Assembly: GCF_003015185.1 (NCBI RefSeq)
Contig: NZ_CP027860.1
Coordinates: forward strand, 682,001-746,000
Origin: Ahniella affigens
Lineage (GTDB): Bacteria; Pseudomonadota; Gammaproteobacteria; Xanthomonadales; Ahniellaceae
DNA length: 64,000 bases
Direction: 5' to 3'
A program made the position numbers and the translations under genes. Below the pieces are notes generated by a model. The model searched no databases. It was not told where the DNA came from and saw only the letters and a list, made by a program, of their open reading frames with translations. Position 1 is the first letter of the stretch. Each line of letters opens with the position of its first letter. Below, piece by piece: positions 15,549-23,004 of the stretch.

Positions 15549-16138
15549 TGATTGGGGAGCCTCTGAACAAGTTCAGAGGCGATGCGCGCCATGGATGGCC
15601 CGCCCAGAATCGAGCACGGAAGTTCTTGATTGTGGAGCCCCGAGTCCGGACATGTGCCGGACTCGGGGCGGGTCTGAAAGTCCAGGATGGACTTACTCAG
15701 ACCCTCCTTAGGCGGATAGACGCGCAGGCGGACGCTGACGTCGCCGGCACTGGTATGAAAGGTCACAGTCGCCTCGGTGCCTACCGGCATTTTCTGTTTT
15801 GGCCCAATCAACATCAGGTGCCAGCCACCAGGCGCGAGCTTCAAGGTGTCGTTTGCCTTGATTGTGTAAGGATCGGCCCGGCGCATTTTCATCATGCCGC
15901 CCGCCATACTCATCTCGTGCAATTCAACTTTCTCGAACTCCGGGCTCGCCAGCGACTGAATGAGCAGATCGCGGTTTGAGCCGTTGCGGAGCTCGCCATA
16001 ACCGGCCAGCACTTCAGCAGTCGGTGGCGCCAGCCGAATCCAAGGGTCAAACACGGTTAGTGCCGGCGATTCAGCGGTCGTGGCGGCATTCGCCATGATC
16101 GAGCAACCAAGGAGCAGTGTAGCGAGCAGTCTTTTCAT
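15545..16138 (-). CDS. Periplasmic copper chaperone PCu(A)C with repeat-derived C-terminal tail
   Basis: A 197-residue exported protein with a signal peptide (cleavage near ANA, residue 18). The PCu(A)C motif H(M)x10Mx21HxM is complete: His74, Met76, Met85, His107, Met109. Such proteins bind Cu(I) and help load the CuA or CuB site of cytochrome oxidase. The conserved domain ends near residue 142 (VRLRVYPP). About 53 further residues (143-195) are translated from the 160-nt multi-hairpin repeat, so the original stop was probably lost when the element inserted. The new stop overlaps the PhzF start. Confidence 0.88.
   Translation of the reverse strand: MKRLLATLLLGCSIMANAATTAESPALTVFDPWIRLAPPTAEVLAGYGELRNGSNRDLLIQSLASPEFEKVELHEMSMAGGMMKMRRADPYTIKANDTLKLAPGGWHLMLIGPKQKMPVGTEATVTFHTSAGDVSVRLRVYPPKEGLSKSILDFQTRPESGTCPDSGLHNQELPCSILGGPSMARIASELVQRLPNQ
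15553..15712. repeat. Multi-hairpin repeat element, copy 2
   Basis: A 160-nt unit homologous to 10061-10219. Relative to copy 1, the first stem has A-T replaced by C-G on both sides (GACTC/GAGTC to GCCTC/GAGGC), and the fourth changes CACC/GGTG to CCCC/GGGG. These are compensatory changes. The third hairpin has decayed. The element lies inside the 3' end of the copper chaperone reading frame and abuts the PhzF start. Confidence 0.82.
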
Positions 16139-16212
16139 AGGGCAGGCTGAATGGAGGGAGCCGGTAACCTCGCTATGATAACCACCCTCTATCCGAACCG
16201 AGACTGTCTGCC

Positions 16213-16983
16213 ATGATCGAAGTGCTGAAACATGATGCCATTTGGGAATTGCGGTTCAGTCGTCCGCCGGTGAATGCGATTTCGCCCGAGTTCGCCACCA
16301 CGCTCCGTGACTTGATTCGCCGTGCTCCGGCCGAGGGCGCCCGCGCAATCGTCCTCTCCGGTCAGCCGAACATGTTCTCGGCCGGGCTGGATGTGGTCAG
16401 CCTACTCAAGCTTGATCGGAACGGGACTCTGCAGTTCTGGCGCGACTTCTTTGATCTGATGGCCAGTATCGCGCGTTGTCCTGTACCCGTGGTCGCCGCC
16501 ATTACCGGGCATTCGCCGGCCGGCGGAGCGGTACTCGCGATTTTCTGTGATTACCGCGTGATGGCGGCGTCCGCTGATCCGGCCAAGCCATTCCGCATTG
16601 GGCTGAACGAAGTGCAAGTCGGCCTGACCGTTCCGGCCGTCATTCAAGAGGCGTTCGGGCGCCTGATTGGCAAGTATCGCGCCGAGCGCCTGATGGTGCA
16701 GGGCGCGATGATCACGGCCGAGGAGGCCGTCCAGATCGGCATGGTCGACACACTCGCGCCGGTTTCCGAGGTCGTCAATACCGCACTGGATTGGTGCCGC
16801 CGACATCTGGCGTTGCCGCCGGTCGCGATGAGCACGACTCGTCGTATCGCCCGCGCCGATCTGGCTGACCTAATGGGCGACCCGGCACGTTTCCCGGCTG
16901 AAGACTTTGTCAACAGCTGGTTCGGCGACGAAACGCAAGCAACCTTGCATGCATTGGTCGCCAAACTGAAGGCCAAAGGCTGA
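16213..16983 (+). CDS. Enoyl-CoA hydratase/isomerase family protein, likely delta3-delta2-enoyl-CoA isomerase
   Basis: A 256-residue crotonase-fold protein. The oxyanion hole is formed by FSAGLD (55-60) and GHSPAGGAV (99-107). A single acidic residue sits at GLNEVQVGL (Glu133), with no partner glutamate at the hydratase position. The GLNE-x-Q-x-G pattern recalls mitochondrial-type delta3-delta2-enoyl-CoA isomerases that shift double bonds during oxidation of unsaturated fatty acids. Isomerase activity is inferred. It diverges from the copper chaperone gene and is followed by a bidirectional terminator. Confidence 0.82.
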   Translation: MIEVLKHDAIWELRFSRPPVNAISPEFATTLRDLIRRAPAEGARAIVLSGQPNMFSAGLDVVSLLKLDRNGTLQFWRDFFDLMASIARCPVPVVAAITGHSPAGGAVLAIFCDYRVMAASADPAKPFRIGLNEVQVGLTVPAVIQEAFGRLIGKYRAERLMVQGAMITAEEAVQIGMVDTLAPVSEVVNTALDWCRRHLALPPVAMSTTRRIARADLADLMGDPARFPAEDFVNSWFGDETQATLHALVAKLKAKG

Positions 16984-17021
16984 GTCGTTCGATTCTGCAA
17001 CGAGCTGGTTTAGCACCAACA

Positions 17022-17050
17022 AAAACGCCGGGCTTTGGGCCCGGCGTTTT
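17022..17050. terminator. Bidirectional terminator between convergent genes
   Basis: A 12-bp inverted repeat AAAACGCCGGGC/GCCCGGCGTTTT with a 5-base loop has an A-run on one side and a T-run on the other, so it works on both strands. It separates the enoyl-CoA isomerase gene from the convergent BNR-repeat gene. Confidence 0.88.
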
Positions 17051-17073
17051 GGTTTGCAGAGGCAGTTGTTCAG

Positions 17074-19467
17074 TTACGGCGTCAGTTCCCAGAAGCCGCG
17101 ACCGAATGTTGAAACGCGCATCTTGTCGGAGGCCGGCGAGATGTAGAAGTCGGTCGTGTTGACCAATGGCAGGCCTGTGCCGAAGCGTGTCCAGGTTGCA
17201 CCGCTGTCGGTGGACTTGTAGACGCCCAGGTGGGTGGCGGCATAGACAACGTTGCTGGCACCTGGATCGGTGGTCACTTCATTCACCGGCACGCCAGTCG
17301 GGAAGCCCGAGCCTGAGCCATCAATGGCAGTGAACGTCGTGCCGCCGTTGGTTGACTTCCAGAGATGTGTCGCCGTTGCCACTGGCGCAACCGAGGCCAC
17401 ATAGATGGTGCTCGGATTCGTGCGGTCATAGGCAATCGAGTTGATCGACGAGCTATTGTTTGGCAGCGTGCCGCCCAAGGTCCACGACGTGCCACCGTTA
17501 GTGGTGAAATACACGCGACCGCCGCTTGCTGAAATGCCCACGTTGTTGACGTTGCTCTGCGCAACGTCGACATTGCGGATCACGAAGCTCGTGGTCGGCA
17601 AACCAGTTGTGCCAAGCGCCGTCCAACTGGTCGCATAGTTGGTCGACTTATAGACCTTCAGGTTCACGTGCGTAAACACCGTATTGCCCGTGCTGTCGCC
17701 GTCCCATGCGGTGATATGGGTGATAAACGGCGCCGAGGCAGAGTTGTTCGACTCCGTAATACCACTCGATGCAGTGGCGAACGTCGTACCACCGTTCGTG
17801 CTCTTGTAAATGCGGGCGTAATAGAGCGAGCCGAGCATCTGGCTGCCGTTGACCTTGTGGATGTGCGAGCCGAAGCCGTCACCGCCGATGTACTGATTGA
17901 ATGTGCTCGTAGTCCCCGAACGGACGCGCGTGCCGTTGTCCTGGAAGCCGCCGATCACGGCATTCGGCGCGGCGGGCGATGAGCCCACTGAGTAGATCAG
18001 GTGCGAGGCGATGCCGACATTCAGATCATCCGTCCAGGAGGTGCCGAAATTTGTCGACTTGAAGATGCCACCGTCGCTGCCGACATACATGGTGCCGTTC
18101 GACGCGAACGCCGCCGCGTGCATATCAGCGTGGACATACGGCAGGCTGAACTGGGCGAGCCAGTTGCTCATCTGCGTGAACGTGGCCGACGTGCCGGATG
18201 TCGCCGTCACGCCCTTCGCCAGCAGCAGTGAGCCGCCGAAGAAGAACGTGTTCGAGTCGGTCGGGTGCACGATCAGCATGTGGTTGTACCAACCCTGGCC
18301 GTTCAAGATGGTCACCGGCTTGGTCGATTCGGTGTTTGTGTTGCTGTAGCGCGTCGCTGTTTTGGCTGCGCCGAGTGACGTCCAGGTCGTGCCACCGTTC
18401 GTGGAACGAAGAATGTCGGCGAGGTCAGAGCTCGTGGTTGCAAGCGGTTTTGCCGCCATGGCGTACACAATCGAGCGATTGCTTGGTGCCGAGGCGATCG
18501 AGACGCGACCAATGCCGCCAGAAACCGTTGGCGTCGATTGCGTCCAGGTGGCGCCGTTGTCGGTTGAACGCCAGTACTGGCCCGAGGTGGTGCCAGAGGT
18601 CGCGGCCGGGTTGGCTTCCAAGGTTACCCCGAAGCTGCCTGTGCCAATGTTCTCCAGATCCCAAACGGAGGATGCCACGGCGAAGCCTGTGCTCAGGCTG
18701 ACCTGAGTGAAGCTGCTGCCGCCATTGGTGGAGCGGAACAGCCCCGCGTCGGTTGCGGCGAGGACGATTTGGTTGTTGCTGGCGGAGACGATCAGATCAC
18801 GGATCTGCGTAGCGCTTCCGAGGTACACCGGCGCGCTCCAGGTCTCGCCGCCATTCGTCGACTTGACGAGGCCAAGACCGGTGCCGTCAAACGCATCGCC
18901 GAGACCCAGGTACAGCGTTTGCGAATTCGTTGGGTCCATGGCCAGCGACCCGGCTGACAGCGAGCCCAGCGTCTCGGTCTTTGGCTGCCAGGACACACCG
19001 CCATCCGTGGTCTTCCAGAGACCGCCACCGGCCGTCGCCAGATAAATCGTGTTGACATTGCTCGGATCGACGATGATTTCGACCGGTCGGCCAGAGTCGG
19101 CGACATTGTTCAGCGTGCTGGAACCGTTTTTGATAACCGTGGCATTCGTCGGGCCGATGTTGACCCAAGTATTCCCCGGAACCGGCGCCAGAATCTGGTC
19201 TGGCAAGGTTGACGGCTGAAACGCTGTCCCGACAGGCATCTGGCGCGCCCACCGGCTGCGCTCGCGTGCCGCCGCGTCGTTCATGAAGCGCTTGAACTTG
19301 GCGTCATACGGCGTTTCGTAGAACGATTCCATGGCTTTGCGGCGTGCCGTGGCGTCGTCAGTTTCCGGTGCGTCCCGAGACGCGGACATACTTTGCGCCA
19401 ACGTGAAGCCAGAGAGCAGGCTCAGCGTCAAACCGGCAGCGATGGGTGTTACACGCACGTGCTTCAT
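17074..19467 (-). CDS. Exported BNR/sialidase-type beta-propeller protein
   Basis: A 797-residue exported protein. The signal peptide ends near TLA-QS (about 25). Most of the mature part is BNR-type repeats of the form (W/F/Y)KSTNGGxTWT followed by a DPTNxxTLYxG strand, from about residue 125 to the end, as in VPS10 and sialidase-like propellers. I see no catalytic sialidase residues and do not infer hydrolysis. No C-terminal sorting domain or anchor is visible; it ends FGRGFWELTP. The ATG at 19467 follows GGGGAG by seven bases. A shorter relative begins at the right edge of this window. Confidence 0.8.
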   Translation of the reverse strand: MKHVRVTPIAAGLTLSLLSGFTLAQSMSASRDAPETDDATARRKAMESFYETPYDAKFKRFMNDAAARERSRWARQMPVGTAFQPSTLPDQILAPVPGNTWVNIGPTNATVIKNGSSTLNNVADSGRPVEIIVDPSNVNTIYLATAGGGLWKTTDGGVSWQPKTETLGSLSAGSLAMDPTNSQTLYLGLGDAFDGTGLGLVKSTNGGETWSAPVYLGSATQIRDLIVSASNNQIVLAATDAGLFRSTNGGSSFTQVSLSTGFAVASSVWDLENIGTGSFGVTLEANPAATSGTTSGQYWRSTDNGATWTQSTPTVSGGIGRVSIASAPSNRSIVYAMAAKPLATTSSDLADILRSTNGGTTWTSLGAAKTATRYSNTNTESTKPVTILNGQGWYNHMLIVHPTDSNTFFFGGSLLLAKGVTATSGTSATFTQMSNWLAQFSLPYVHADMHAAAFASNGTMYVGSDGGIFKSTNFGTSWTDDLNVGIASHLIYSVGSSPAAPNAVIGGFQDNGTRVRSGTTSTFNQYIGGDGFGSHIHKVNGSQMLGSLYYARIYKSTNGGTTFATASSGITESNNSASAPFITHITAWDGDSTGNTVFTHVNLKVYKSTNYATSWTALGTTGLPTTSFVIRNVDVAQSNVNNVGISASGGRVYFTTNGGTSWTLGGTLPNNSSSINSIAYDRTNPSTIYVASVAPVATATHLWKSTNGGTTFTAIDGSGSGFPTGVPVNEVTTDPGASNVVYAATHLGVYKSTDSGATWTRFGTGLPLVNTTDFYISPASDKMRVSTFGRGFWELTP

Positions 19468-19803
19468 CAACGAACTCCCCTGTGTGGATCTTGATTTGCA
19501 GCGAGCCGGCCGGCCTTTTGCAGGTCGGCTGCGGTGCTGATGGTGTGGAATTGATGCTGGGATCCCGGATCCCCCTGGCGGCCGACACTCTAATCAGTCC
19601 TAAGGCGGAGTCACGCGGCAACGCAACAATGTAAACGTTTGTTTTTACAGGCTTTGCTGCCGGGAATCAGGCGCAGCGAGATGACAGCGCTCCCAGCGGC
19701 CATCGCGAATTTGGCGCCGCCGGCCCCCACATCCGCGCACTAAAGCGCCATTTCTGAACGAGCCGGTTTGCAGTGGCGAAAACAGGCGGGCTATGCTGCG
19801 GGT

Positions 19804-20463
19804 ATGTCCATGCCCCAATTTTCCGCCACGCTCTCCGAACGGTTTCGTGGCTATCTGCCAGTGGTTGTCGATGTCGAAACCGGTGGCTTTGACAGCGAAC
19901 GCGACGCGCTCCTTGAGATCGCAGCCCAACCGATTCTGATGAAAGCGGACGGGCAGGTGTATCCGGGCGAGTTGGTCAGTACCCATGTCATGCCGTTCCC
20001 GGGCGCGAACATCGATCCGCGTTCGCTCGAAATCAACGGCATTGATCCCACGCATCCGCTGCGCGGTGCCCGCGACGAGCGGGAGGCGCTCGATCACTTG
20101 TTTGCGCCGATTCGCAAAGTGATGAAGCAGCATGACTGCACGCGCGCGATCCTGGTTGGTCACAATGCCAATTTCGACTTGAGCTTTGTGAACGCCGCAA
20201 TTCGGCGGACGGGGCACAAGCGGAGTCCGTTTCACCCGTTTTCGTGCTTCGATACCGTCACGTTGGCCGGATTGGCGCTCGGCCAAACGGTGTTGTCCAA
20301 AGCCTTGTTTCAAGCGGGCCTTGACTGGCGTGGTGAAGAAGCGCACTCGGCTGTTTACGATACCGAACGCACTGCGGAACTCTTCTGTGTCATTGTGAAT
20401 CAATGGAAGCAGTTCCTGGATGGCGGTATCCAGGCGGTGGCCGAACAAAAGCTGGAGGTCTGA
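19804..20463 (+). CDS. rnt: Ribonuclease T
   Basis: A 219-residue DEDDh exoribonuclease that trims tRNA and other small RNA 3' ends. Exo motifs are VVDVETGG (Asp23, Glu25), HNANFDLSF, and [14 protein letters not shown] with the catalytic His and Asp. [13 protein letters not shown] and [14 protein letters not shown] match E. coli RNase T closely. The ATG at 19804 (or 19810) is preferred over the upstream in-frame codon at 19768 because the family starts about ten residues before the FRG block. The fmdB-type gene follows after 4 bases. Confidence 0.95.
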   Translation: MSMPQFSATLSERFRGYLPVVVDVETGGFDSERDALLEIAAQPILMKADGQVYPGELVSTHVMPFPGANIDPRSLEINGIDPTHPLRGARDEREALDHLFAPIRKVMKQHDCTRAILVGHNANFDLSFVNAAIRRTGHKRSPFHPFSCFDTVTLAGLALGQTVLSKALFQAGLDWRGEEAHSAVYDTERTAELFCVIVNQWKQFLDGGIQAVAEQKLEV

Positions 20464-20467
20464 GCGA

Positions 20468-20752
20468 ATGCCTATCTACGAATATGTGGCTGCCACAGCA
20501 GGCGAGGCTTGTGATCACTGCCGGAACGGGTTTGATGAACTGCAACGGCTGTCCGACTCCGATCTCAAGTTCTGCCCGATCTGCACGCAGCCGGTGGTGC
20601 GGCGGATATCGGCGCCTGCGCTCGCTACCAGCGGCAGCCATTTGCTGAAGGAAGACCATTTCTCGAAGCGTGGCTTCACCCAGTACAAGCGCGTGGAGAA
20701 GGGGCGGTACGAGAAAACCGCTGGCAATGGTCCGGATACCTTTTCTGCCTGA
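20468..20752 (+). CDS. FmdB-family zinc ribbon protein
   Basis: A 94-residue protein starting MPIYEYVA, the typical start of the FmdB/regulatory-protein zinc ribbon family. CDHC and CPIC pairs (about 17-20 and 38-41) form the ribbon. The C-terminal tail is polar and basic. The function is unknown; some relatives were annotated as regulators of formamidase or amidase genes. It is four bases downstream of rnt and likely co-transcribed with it. Confidence 0.85.
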   Translation: MPIYEYVAATAGEACDHCRNGFDELQRLSDSDLKFCPICTQPVVRRISAPALATSGSHLLKEDHFSKRGFTQYKRVEKGRYEKTAGNGPDTFSA

Positions 20753-20928
20753 ATGTGGCGACAACGATTAGCGCGCCATGGTGGCGCTGGTCTTGTCAGA
20801 AGGGCGCGATTCATTCACACTATCGGACTCACTCCAGCGACCGCTGGCAGGTGCCTACCCGATTTTCCCCTCCTTCCGCCAGGTGACTGGCGCCGGTTGG
20901 TGATTGGCTGCGGCGCTGCTCGCCGGTC

Positions 20929-20957
20929 TTGCCGTCAGGCAAGAAAACCGTTATAGT
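20929..20957 (+). promoter_or_regulatory. Sigma-70 promoter of rplM-rpsI
   Basis: TTGCCG (20929-20934) and TATAGT (20952-20957) are separated by exactly 17 bases. The pair lies 36 bases ahead of the rplM ATG, which suits a strong ribosomal protein promoter with a short leader. Confidence 0.75.
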
Positions 20958-20992
20958 CGCCGGCCTTTTTTCCCAAACCTTACGAGTTTCCT

Positions 20993-21424
20993 ATGAAGAC
21001 CGTCAGCGCCAACGCCCAAACCGTCAAGCGCGACTGGTATTTGGTCGATGCGACAGATAAGACGCTCGGCCGATTGGCCAGCGAGCTCGCTTTCCGCTTG
21101 CGCGGCAAGCACAAGCCGACCTTTACCCCGCATGCCGACGCTGGCGATTACTTCGTGGTCGTGAACGCCGAGAAGATTGCTGCTACTGGCAACAAGATGC
21201 AGGACAAGATGTATCACCGGTTCACCGGTTACATCGGTAACCTGCGCACGATCTCGCTGCGCGACCTGCTCGCCACCCACCCGGAGCGCGCGATCGAAAT
21301 CGCCGTCAAGGGCATGCTGCCGAAGAATCCGCTCGGCCGTTCGATGGCACGCAAGCTGAAGATTTACCGTGGCGCCGAGCATCCGCATCAGGCGCAACAA
21401 CCCCAAGCCCTCAACCTCGGCTAA
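20993..21424 (+). CDS. rplM: 50S ribosomal protein L13
   Basis: 143 residues with the L13 landmarks: [30 protein letters not shown], the [12 protein letters not shown] strand, [12 protein letters not shown] and [25 protein letters not shown]. It is an early-assembly 23S rRNA binding protein. rpsI follows 15 bases later, the conserved rplM-rpsI operon. Confidence 0.98.
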   Translation: MKTVSANAQTVKRDWYLVDATDKTLGRLASELAFRLRGKHKPTFTPHADAGDYFVVVNAEKIAATGNKMQDKMYHRFTGYIGNLRTISLRDLLATHPERAIEIAVKGMLPKNPLGRSMARKLKIYRGAEHPHQAQQPQALNLG

Positions 21425-21439
21425 TTGGTAGCGATACGC

Positions 21440-21832
21440 ATGGCAACCACTCAAAATTACGGCACCGGCCGTCGCAAGTCCTCCGCCGCTCGCGTGTTCC
21501 TGCGCCCGGGTAAGGGTCAGATCACGGTTAACGACAAATCGTTGGACGAGTTCTTCGGTCGCGAAACGTCGCGCATGATCGTGCGCCAGCCGCTCGACGT
21601 CGTGAACATGGGCGACAAGTTTGACATCCTGGTCACCGTCGAAGGCGGCGGTATCACGGGTCAAGCTGGCGCGATCCGCCTCGGCCTCGCCCGCGCGCTG
21701 GTCGAATACGATGAAACGCTGAAGTCGCCGCTGCGCAAAGCCGGCTACCTGACCCGCGACGCCCGTGAAGTCGAGCGTAAGAAGGTCGGTCTGCACAAAG
21801 CCCGTCGCGCGACGCAGTACTCCAAGCGCTAA
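21440..21832 (+). CDS. rpsI: 30S ribosomal protein S9
   Basis: 130 residues with [25 protein letters not shown] near the N-terminus and the universal basic tail ending [11 protein letters not shown], which reaches the P-site tRNA. The ATG at 21440 gives the standard [13 protein letters not shown] start. An 8-bp hairpin ATGCCAGG/CCTGGCAT (21850-21871) lies between the stop and the tRNA gene without a T-tract, so read-through into the tRNA is possible. Confidence 0.98.
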   Translation: MATTQNYGTGRRKSSAARVFLRPGKGQITVNDKSLDEFFGRETSRMIVRQPLDVVNMGDKFDILVTVEGGGITGQAGAIRLGLARALVEYDETLKSPLRKAGYLTRDAREVERKKVGLHKARRATQYSKR

Positions 21833-21883
21833 TCCCGCCGAGTACCAAGATGCCAGGCCCAGCCCTGGCATCCCCCGATCCAA

Positions 21884-21957
21884 TGGGGGATCGTTCAACG
21901 GTAGGACAACGGACTCTGACTCCGTTTATCTAGGTTCGAATCCTAGTCCCCCAGCCA
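21884..21957 (+). tRNA. tRNA-Gln (CTG)
   Basis: A complete cloverleaf: acceptor TGGGGGA (21884-21890) with TCCCCCA (21947-21953), anticodon stem ACGGA/TCCGT around loop CTCTGAC with anticodon CTG at 21916-21918, T-arm CTAGG-TTCGAAT-CCTAG (21930-21946), discriminator G and encoded CCA (21955-21957). Confidence 0.96.
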
Positions 21958-22470
21958 CACAGCAAAGAGCCCGCGCAGCGGGCTTTTTGCTGTGTGGCTG
22001 GGGGACAGCTTTGAGCCTACGCGCCAGTGCCAGCAAATCAAGAACGTGCGACACGGATCGATGCGCTGGCGCGTAGGTTCGACGCCGAAGGCAGGATGCC
22101 GTAGGCGGACGGCGTAGCCGGCCCGAAGGGCGCAGGCCAGGAAGGCCTGCGCATATCCTAGTCCCCCAGCCACACAGCAAAGAGCCCGCGCCAGCGGGCT
22201 TTTTGCTGTGTGGCTGGGGGACAGCTTCGAACCTACGCGCCAGCGCCCACAAAGCCTGATCATGCGAAACAGCTTAGTGCGCTGGCGCGCAGGTTCGACG
22301 CCGAAGGCAGGATGCCGAAGGCGGACGGCGGAGCCGGCCCGAAGGGCGCAGGCCAGGAAGGCCTGCGCATATCCTAGTCCCAGCGCCTGAGCAAAGAGCC
22401 CGCGCAGCGGGCTTTTTGCTGTGTGGCTGGGGGACAGCTTCGAAGCTACGCGCCAGCGCCGATTAAGCAA
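21940..22470. repeat. Tandem repeats carrying the tRNA-Gln 3' end and terminator
   Basis: Units start at the phrase atcctagtccc near 21940, 22155 and 22371, a period of 215-216 bases; the third is incomplete. Each contains the tRNA 3' end (degenerate in unit 3), the terminator palindrome, an inverted repeat ACGCGCCAG...CTGGCGCG around a variable spacer, and, in units 1 and 2, a GCGCAGGCC/GGCCTGCGC hairpin just before the next unit. No tRNA 5' half is present after the first gene. The array looks like repeated duplication or insertion at the tRNA 3' end; no integrase is near. Confidence 0.8.
21946..22006 (+). terminator. Long terminator palindrome overlapping the tRNA-Gln 3' end
   Basis: The terminator core is AGCCCGC/GCGGGCT followed by five T (21968-21988). 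The palindrome continues outward through AGCAAA/TTTTTGCT, and then GTCCCCCAGCCACAC (21946-21960, the 3' acceptor strand plus CCA) pairs with GTGTGGCTGGGGGAC (21992-22006). The whole inverted repeat is 61 nt with a 3-nt loop. The hairpin can therefore pair with the bases that must form the tRNA acceptor stem. Confidence 0.85.
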
Positions 22471-22479
22471 GAGCCTGGC

Positions 22480-22959
22480 GTGAATATCATCAGAGCCGAA
22501 TAGCCCTTCTTGTGTCCGCAACGCCCCTGATTGACAGAGGGGGCATCAATCCCATCCCGAATCACGTCCGGGGGAACGAGCGTCGGATTGGGAACCCTTG
22601 CGAGACTGCTTCTTCAGTAACCGCAAACAGAAAGCAGCCAGCCCACTTCGCCGCGGAGCGGGTCGACCACGGGCAAGGCTGCCGCATTCACCGGTCAAGT
22701 GCTTACCGGGCAATGAATTTCTCCTGAATGCCAGGGCGGCCGATCGCGCTAGTCGGCAATTTTGAATTGACGGCTCTCCCCGAAACTTGAAATCATCATG
22801 TAACAAACATTCATGATCGTTGCGCCGGCCTTTTCCGAGTAAATAAAGGCAGTGGCGCAGAACCTTAGTTTTTGAGCAGTCGCAATCCTCCAGTGACGGT
22901 GTCTGACCGTCCTACCAGCTTGGGGGCCCCGAACATGGCGCGCGCCTTCGCCAGGAGGC
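22480..22959. other. Non-coding stretch before the exported-protein cluster
   Basis: No gene, tRNA or strong palindrome is visible. It should carry the promoter of the 27-kb cluster downstream, but no clear -35/-10 or -24/-12 pair is evident by eye. Confidence 0.35.
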
Positions 22960-23004
22960 ATGGGTCTGTTTGCGGTCGACCGGGCGCAACCCAAAGGCGT
23001 TCGA

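Noticed and set aside
17074-19467. Sialidase enzyme
   Set aside because: BNR-type repeats are present, but the arginine triad and other catalytic residues of sialidases could not be identified; only a propeller fold is supported.
21850-21871. Terminator after rpsI
   Set aside because: The hairpin has an 8-bp stem but no T-tract, so it may be a processing signal instead.
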